From: Ruminococcus flavefaciens
GTDB taxonomy: Bacteria; Bacillota_A; Clostridia; Oscillospirales; Ruminococcaceae
NCBI GenBank assembly: GCA_004556875.1
Contig: SFFP01000090.1
Location: 1-7,185, forward strand
Direction: 5' to 3'
DNA length: 7,185 nucleotides
In this document: piece after piece, positions 5,687-7,185 of the stretch
Layout: each line of letters opens with the position of its first letter
Numbering within the stretch: the first letter of the stretch is position 1
Notes under the pieces: generated by a model
Databases searched by the model: none
Told to the model about the DNA's origin: nothing
The model's input: the letters and a program-made list of their open reading frames with translations, nothing else
Position numbers and translations under genes: made by a program

Positions 5687-5947
5687 ATGTCTACTGAGAG
5701 AAACCTTAGAAAAACAAGAGTAGGTAAGGTTGTAAGCGATAAGATGGATAAAACCGTCGTAGTTGCTATCGTTGATAACGTTAAACACCCGCTTTATAAA
5801 AAGATCATCAAGCGTACCGTTAAGCTTAAGGCTCACGATGAAAACAATGAGTGCAGAATCGGTGACCGCGTTGAGGTTATGGAAACACGTCCGCTTTCAA
5901 AGGATAAGAGATGGCGTGTAACAAATATCATTGAAAAGGCTAAGTAA
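5687..5947 (+). CDS. rpsQ: 30S ribosomal protein uS17 (S17)
   Basis: uS17 is an OB-fold primary binder of the 16S rRNA 5' domain. Its 86 residues match the family. The start RNLRKTRVGKVVSDKMDKTVVVAI (5-28), the loop VKHPLYKKIIKRTVKLKAHD (32-51) and the signature GDRVEVMETRPLSKDKRWRV (59-78) are all present. AGGGAGG (5671-5677) is 9 nt before the ATG. It is the last gene of the classical S10 operon. The 39-nt gap to rplN has only a small AAGCT/AGCTT hairpin (5957-5969) without a T run, so transcription probably continues into the spc part. Confidence 0.98.
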   Translation: MSTERNLRKTRVGKVVSDKMDKTVVVAIVDNVKHPLYKKIIKRTVKLKAHDENNECRIGDRVEVMETRPLSKDKRWRVTNIIEKAK

Positions 5948-5970
5948 TTTTGATAGAAGCTTAAAGCTTG

Positions 5971-5978
5971 AAAGGAGG
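5971..5978 (+). promoter_or_regulatory. Ribosome binding site that fixes a GTG start for rplN
   Basis: AAAGGAGG lies 8 nt before GTG 5987, which is the optimal spacing. The first in-frame ATG, at 5996, would be 17 nt away and would remove three residues that are conserved at the start of L14. The GTG is therefore the start. Confidence 0.88.
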
Positions 5979-5986
5979 AACTCGCT

Positions 5987-6355
5987 GTGATACAGATGCA
6001 GACTTATCTTAAAGTCGCTGATAACACAGGCGCTAAGGAGCTTATGTGTATCAGAGTTCTGGGAGGTACACGCAGAAGATATGCAAATATCGGCGATGTA
6101 GTGGTTGCTTCCGTTAAGAAAGCAACACCCGGAGGCGTTGTAAAGAAGGGCGATGTTGTAAAGGCAGTTATCGTTCGTTCAGCAAAGGGTCTCAGAAGAG
6201 AGGACGGTACTTACATCCGTTTCGATGAGAACGCTGCTGTTATTATTAAGGAAGACAAGAACCCAAAGGGTACCCGTATTTTCGGACCTGTTGCTAAGGA
6301 GCTCCGTGAAAAGGAGTATACAAAGATCCTGAGCCTTGCCCCAGAAGTTCTTTAA
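5987..6355 (+). CDS. rplN: 50S ribosomal protein uL14 (L14), GTG start
   Basis: uL14 lies at the subunit interface, forms bridges to 16S rRNA and is the docking site of the silencing factor RsfS. With the GTG start it is 122 residues, the exact usual length, and begins MIQMQTYLKVADNTGAK as the family does. The signature AVIVRSAKGLRREDGTYIRF (60-79) and the end GTRIFGPVAKELRE...KILSLAPEVL (95-122) are canonical. It is the first gene of the spc part of the operon and the only gene in this window with a complete start that does not use ATG. rplX follows after 18 nt. Confidence 0.98.
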   Translation: MIQMQTYLKVADNTGAKELMCIRVLGGTRRRYANIGDVVVASVKKATPGGVVKKGDVVKAVIVRSAKGLRREDGTYIRFDENAAVIIKEDKNPKGTRIFGPVAKELREKEYTKILSLAPEVL

Positions 6356-6373
6356 TGGAGGTGTCATTCGATT

Positions 6374-6715
6374 ATGAGTAAAGTACACGTAAAAACCGGT
6401 GACACTGTAATCCTTCTCACCGGCAAGTATGAGGATAAATTCGACAGCAAGGGCGACAGAAAGACAGGTAAGGTCGTAGAAGTTAGCCCTAAGGAAGACA
6501 AGGTCATCGTTGAGGGAATCAACATGATCACAAAGCACGTAAAGCCAACAAGAATGGGCGAAAAGGGCGGCATCATCAATACTGAGGCTCCTGTTTACGC
6601 TTGCAAGGTACAGCTCGTTTGCCCTAAGTGCGGCAAGCCTACAAGAGTAGGTCACGTTGTAGAAGACGGCAAGAAGCTCCGCGTTTGCAAGAAGTGCGGC
6701 AAGTCTTTTGAATAA
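6374..6715 (+). CDS. rplX: 50S ribosomal protein uL24 (L24), zinc-ribbon form
   Basis: uL24 starts 50S assembly by binding the 5' part of 23S rRNA and lies near the tunnel exit. The N-terminal KOW domain (residues 5-59) includes GDTVILLTGK and VIVEGINMITKHVKPT. Between GK (17-18) and TGKVVEV (31-37) the loop is about eight residues longer than in the E. coli and B. subtilis proteins (the SKGDRK region). The C-terminus has two CxxC pairs, C83/C86 and C105/C108 (CPKCGK, CKKCGK). They fit a zinc ribbon where B. subtilis L24 lacks the cysteines; an extra Cys is at 77. Length is 113 residues against about 103. GGAGGT (6357-6362) is 11 nt before the ATG. rplE follows after 18 nt. Confidence 0.97.
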   Translation: MSKVHVKTGDTVILLTGKYEDKFDSKGDRKTGKVVEVSPKEDKVIVEGINMITKHVKPTRMGEKGGIINTEAPVYACKVQLVCPKCGKPTRVGHVVEDGKKLRVCKKCGKSFE

Positions 6716-6733
6716 TAGTAAAGGAGAAACGAC

Positions 6734-7185
6734 ATGGCAAGTTTAAAGGATTTTTATGTTAGCGACGTTGCTCCTGCACTTATGAAGAAGTTCAACTATA
6801 AGAGTGTTATGCAGATCCCAAAGCTGGACAAGGTAGTAATCAATGTCGGCGCAGGTGAAGCAAAGGACAACGCAAAGGTTATAGATGCTATCATGACTGA
6901 TCTTGCTGCTATCACAGGTCAGAAGCCTGTAGTGTGCAGAGCTAAGAAGTCAGTAGCTAACTTCAAGCTTCGTGAGGGTATGCCGATCGGCGTTAAAGTA
7001 ACTCTCAGAGGCGAGAGAATGTATGAATTTGTAAACAAGCTCTTCAATGTAGCATTCCCAAGAGTTCGTGACTTCAGAGGAATCAGCGCAAATTCATTTG
7101 ATGGCAAGGGCAATTATTCAACAGGTATCAAAGAACAGCTCATCTTCCCTGAGATCGAGTACGATAAGATCGACAAGGTAAGAGG
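6734..7185 (+). CDS. rplE: 50S ribosomal protein uL5 (L5), 3' end cut by the window
   Basis: uL5 binds 5S rRNA in the central protuberance and contacts P-site tRNA and uS13. ATG 6734 is preceded by AAAGGAG (6720-6726) with 7-nt spacing. The frame stays open to the right edge: 150 codons plus two bases, of an expected 179-180. LDKVVINVGAGEA (31-43), GQKPVVCRAKKSVANFKLREGMPIGVKVTLRG (residues 62-93) and FPRVRDFRGIS (108-118) are family signatures, as is the later region GNYSTGIKEQLIFPEI (126-141). It continues the spc order; rpsN or rpsZ would be expected next beyond the edge. Confidence 0.97.
   Translation, partial: MASLKDFYVSDVAPALMKKFNYKSVMQIPKLDKVVINVGAGEAKDNAKVIDAIMTDLAAITGQKPVVCRAKKSVANFKLREGMPIGVKVTLRGERMYEFVNKLFNVAFPRVRDFRGISANSFDGKGNYSTGIKEQLIFPEIEYDKIDKVR

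Noticed and set aside
5957..5969. AAGCT/AGCTT palindrome between rpsQ and rplN, considered as a terminator
   Set aside because: The stem is only 5 bp and is followed by the rplN ribosome binding site instead of a T run.
6179..6655. A 158-codon minus-strand open frame across rplN and rplX
   Set aside because: It spans two certain genes on the other strand and arises from their codon bias; it has no independent support.
1..7185. An exotic accessory system such as a defence island, phage, transposon or CRISPR array
   Set aside because: Every base from 673 onward belongs to conserved ribosomal protein genes or their short spacers. No repeats, integrase, transposase or foreign-looking composition is visible.

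Overview
This window is the 5' part of the joined S10-spc ribosomal protein operon of a low-to-moderate GC Firmicute. The best guess is a member of class Clostridia, near Ruminococcus/Oscillospiraceae. That guess rests on the uninterrupted S10-to-spc gene order, strong AAGGAGG-type ribosome binding sites in front of nearly every gene, AT-rich spacers, Firmicute-like uL2, uL14 and uS3 sequences, and a uL24 with a four-cysteine zinc-ribbon tail. The genus is inference; no marker here fixes it.

Layout. Positions 2-199 hold the end of an unrelated small membrane-associated protein, closed by a strong intrinsic terminator (207-248). After an AT-rich stretch comes a near-ideal sigma-A promoter with an extended -10 (319-347). 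It starts a leader of about 320 nt that carries a 5' stem-loop (402-438), a textbook intrinsic terminator (559-589) and a GAAA-capped hairpin before the rpsJ ribosome binding site. The leader therefore looks like a transcription attenuator.

From 673 to the right edge there are fourteen ribosomal protein genes, all on the + strand: rpsJ, rplC, rplD, rplW, rplB, rpsS, rplV, rpsC, rplP, rpmC, rpsQ, rplN, rplX and rplE (cut by the window end). Most gaps are 17-21 nt. Three junctions overlap by one base (TAATG: rplD/rplW, rpsC/rplP, rplP/rpmC), which suggests translational coupling. Three gaps are longer: rpsJ-rplC (111 nt, three consecutive hairpins), rplW-rplB (73 nt, two mutually exclusive hairpins) and rpsQ-rplN (39 nt, the classical S10/spc boundary, with no terminator or clear promoter). 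The boundary is therefore probably read through as one transcript.

The products build both ribosomal subunits. uL3, uL4, uL23, uL2, uL22, uL16, uL29, uL14, uL24 and uL5 go to the 50S; uS10, uS19, uS3 and uS17 go to the 30S. uS10 is also the antitermination factor NusE.

I see no mobile element, CRISPR array, tRNA, rRNA or unfamiliar multi-gene system. The points worth a second look are RNA structures (the attenuating leader and the rpsJ-rplC spacer) and two lineage-specific protein features (the Arg/Asn-rich uS3 tail; the uL24 zinc ribbon plus a longer KOW loop).
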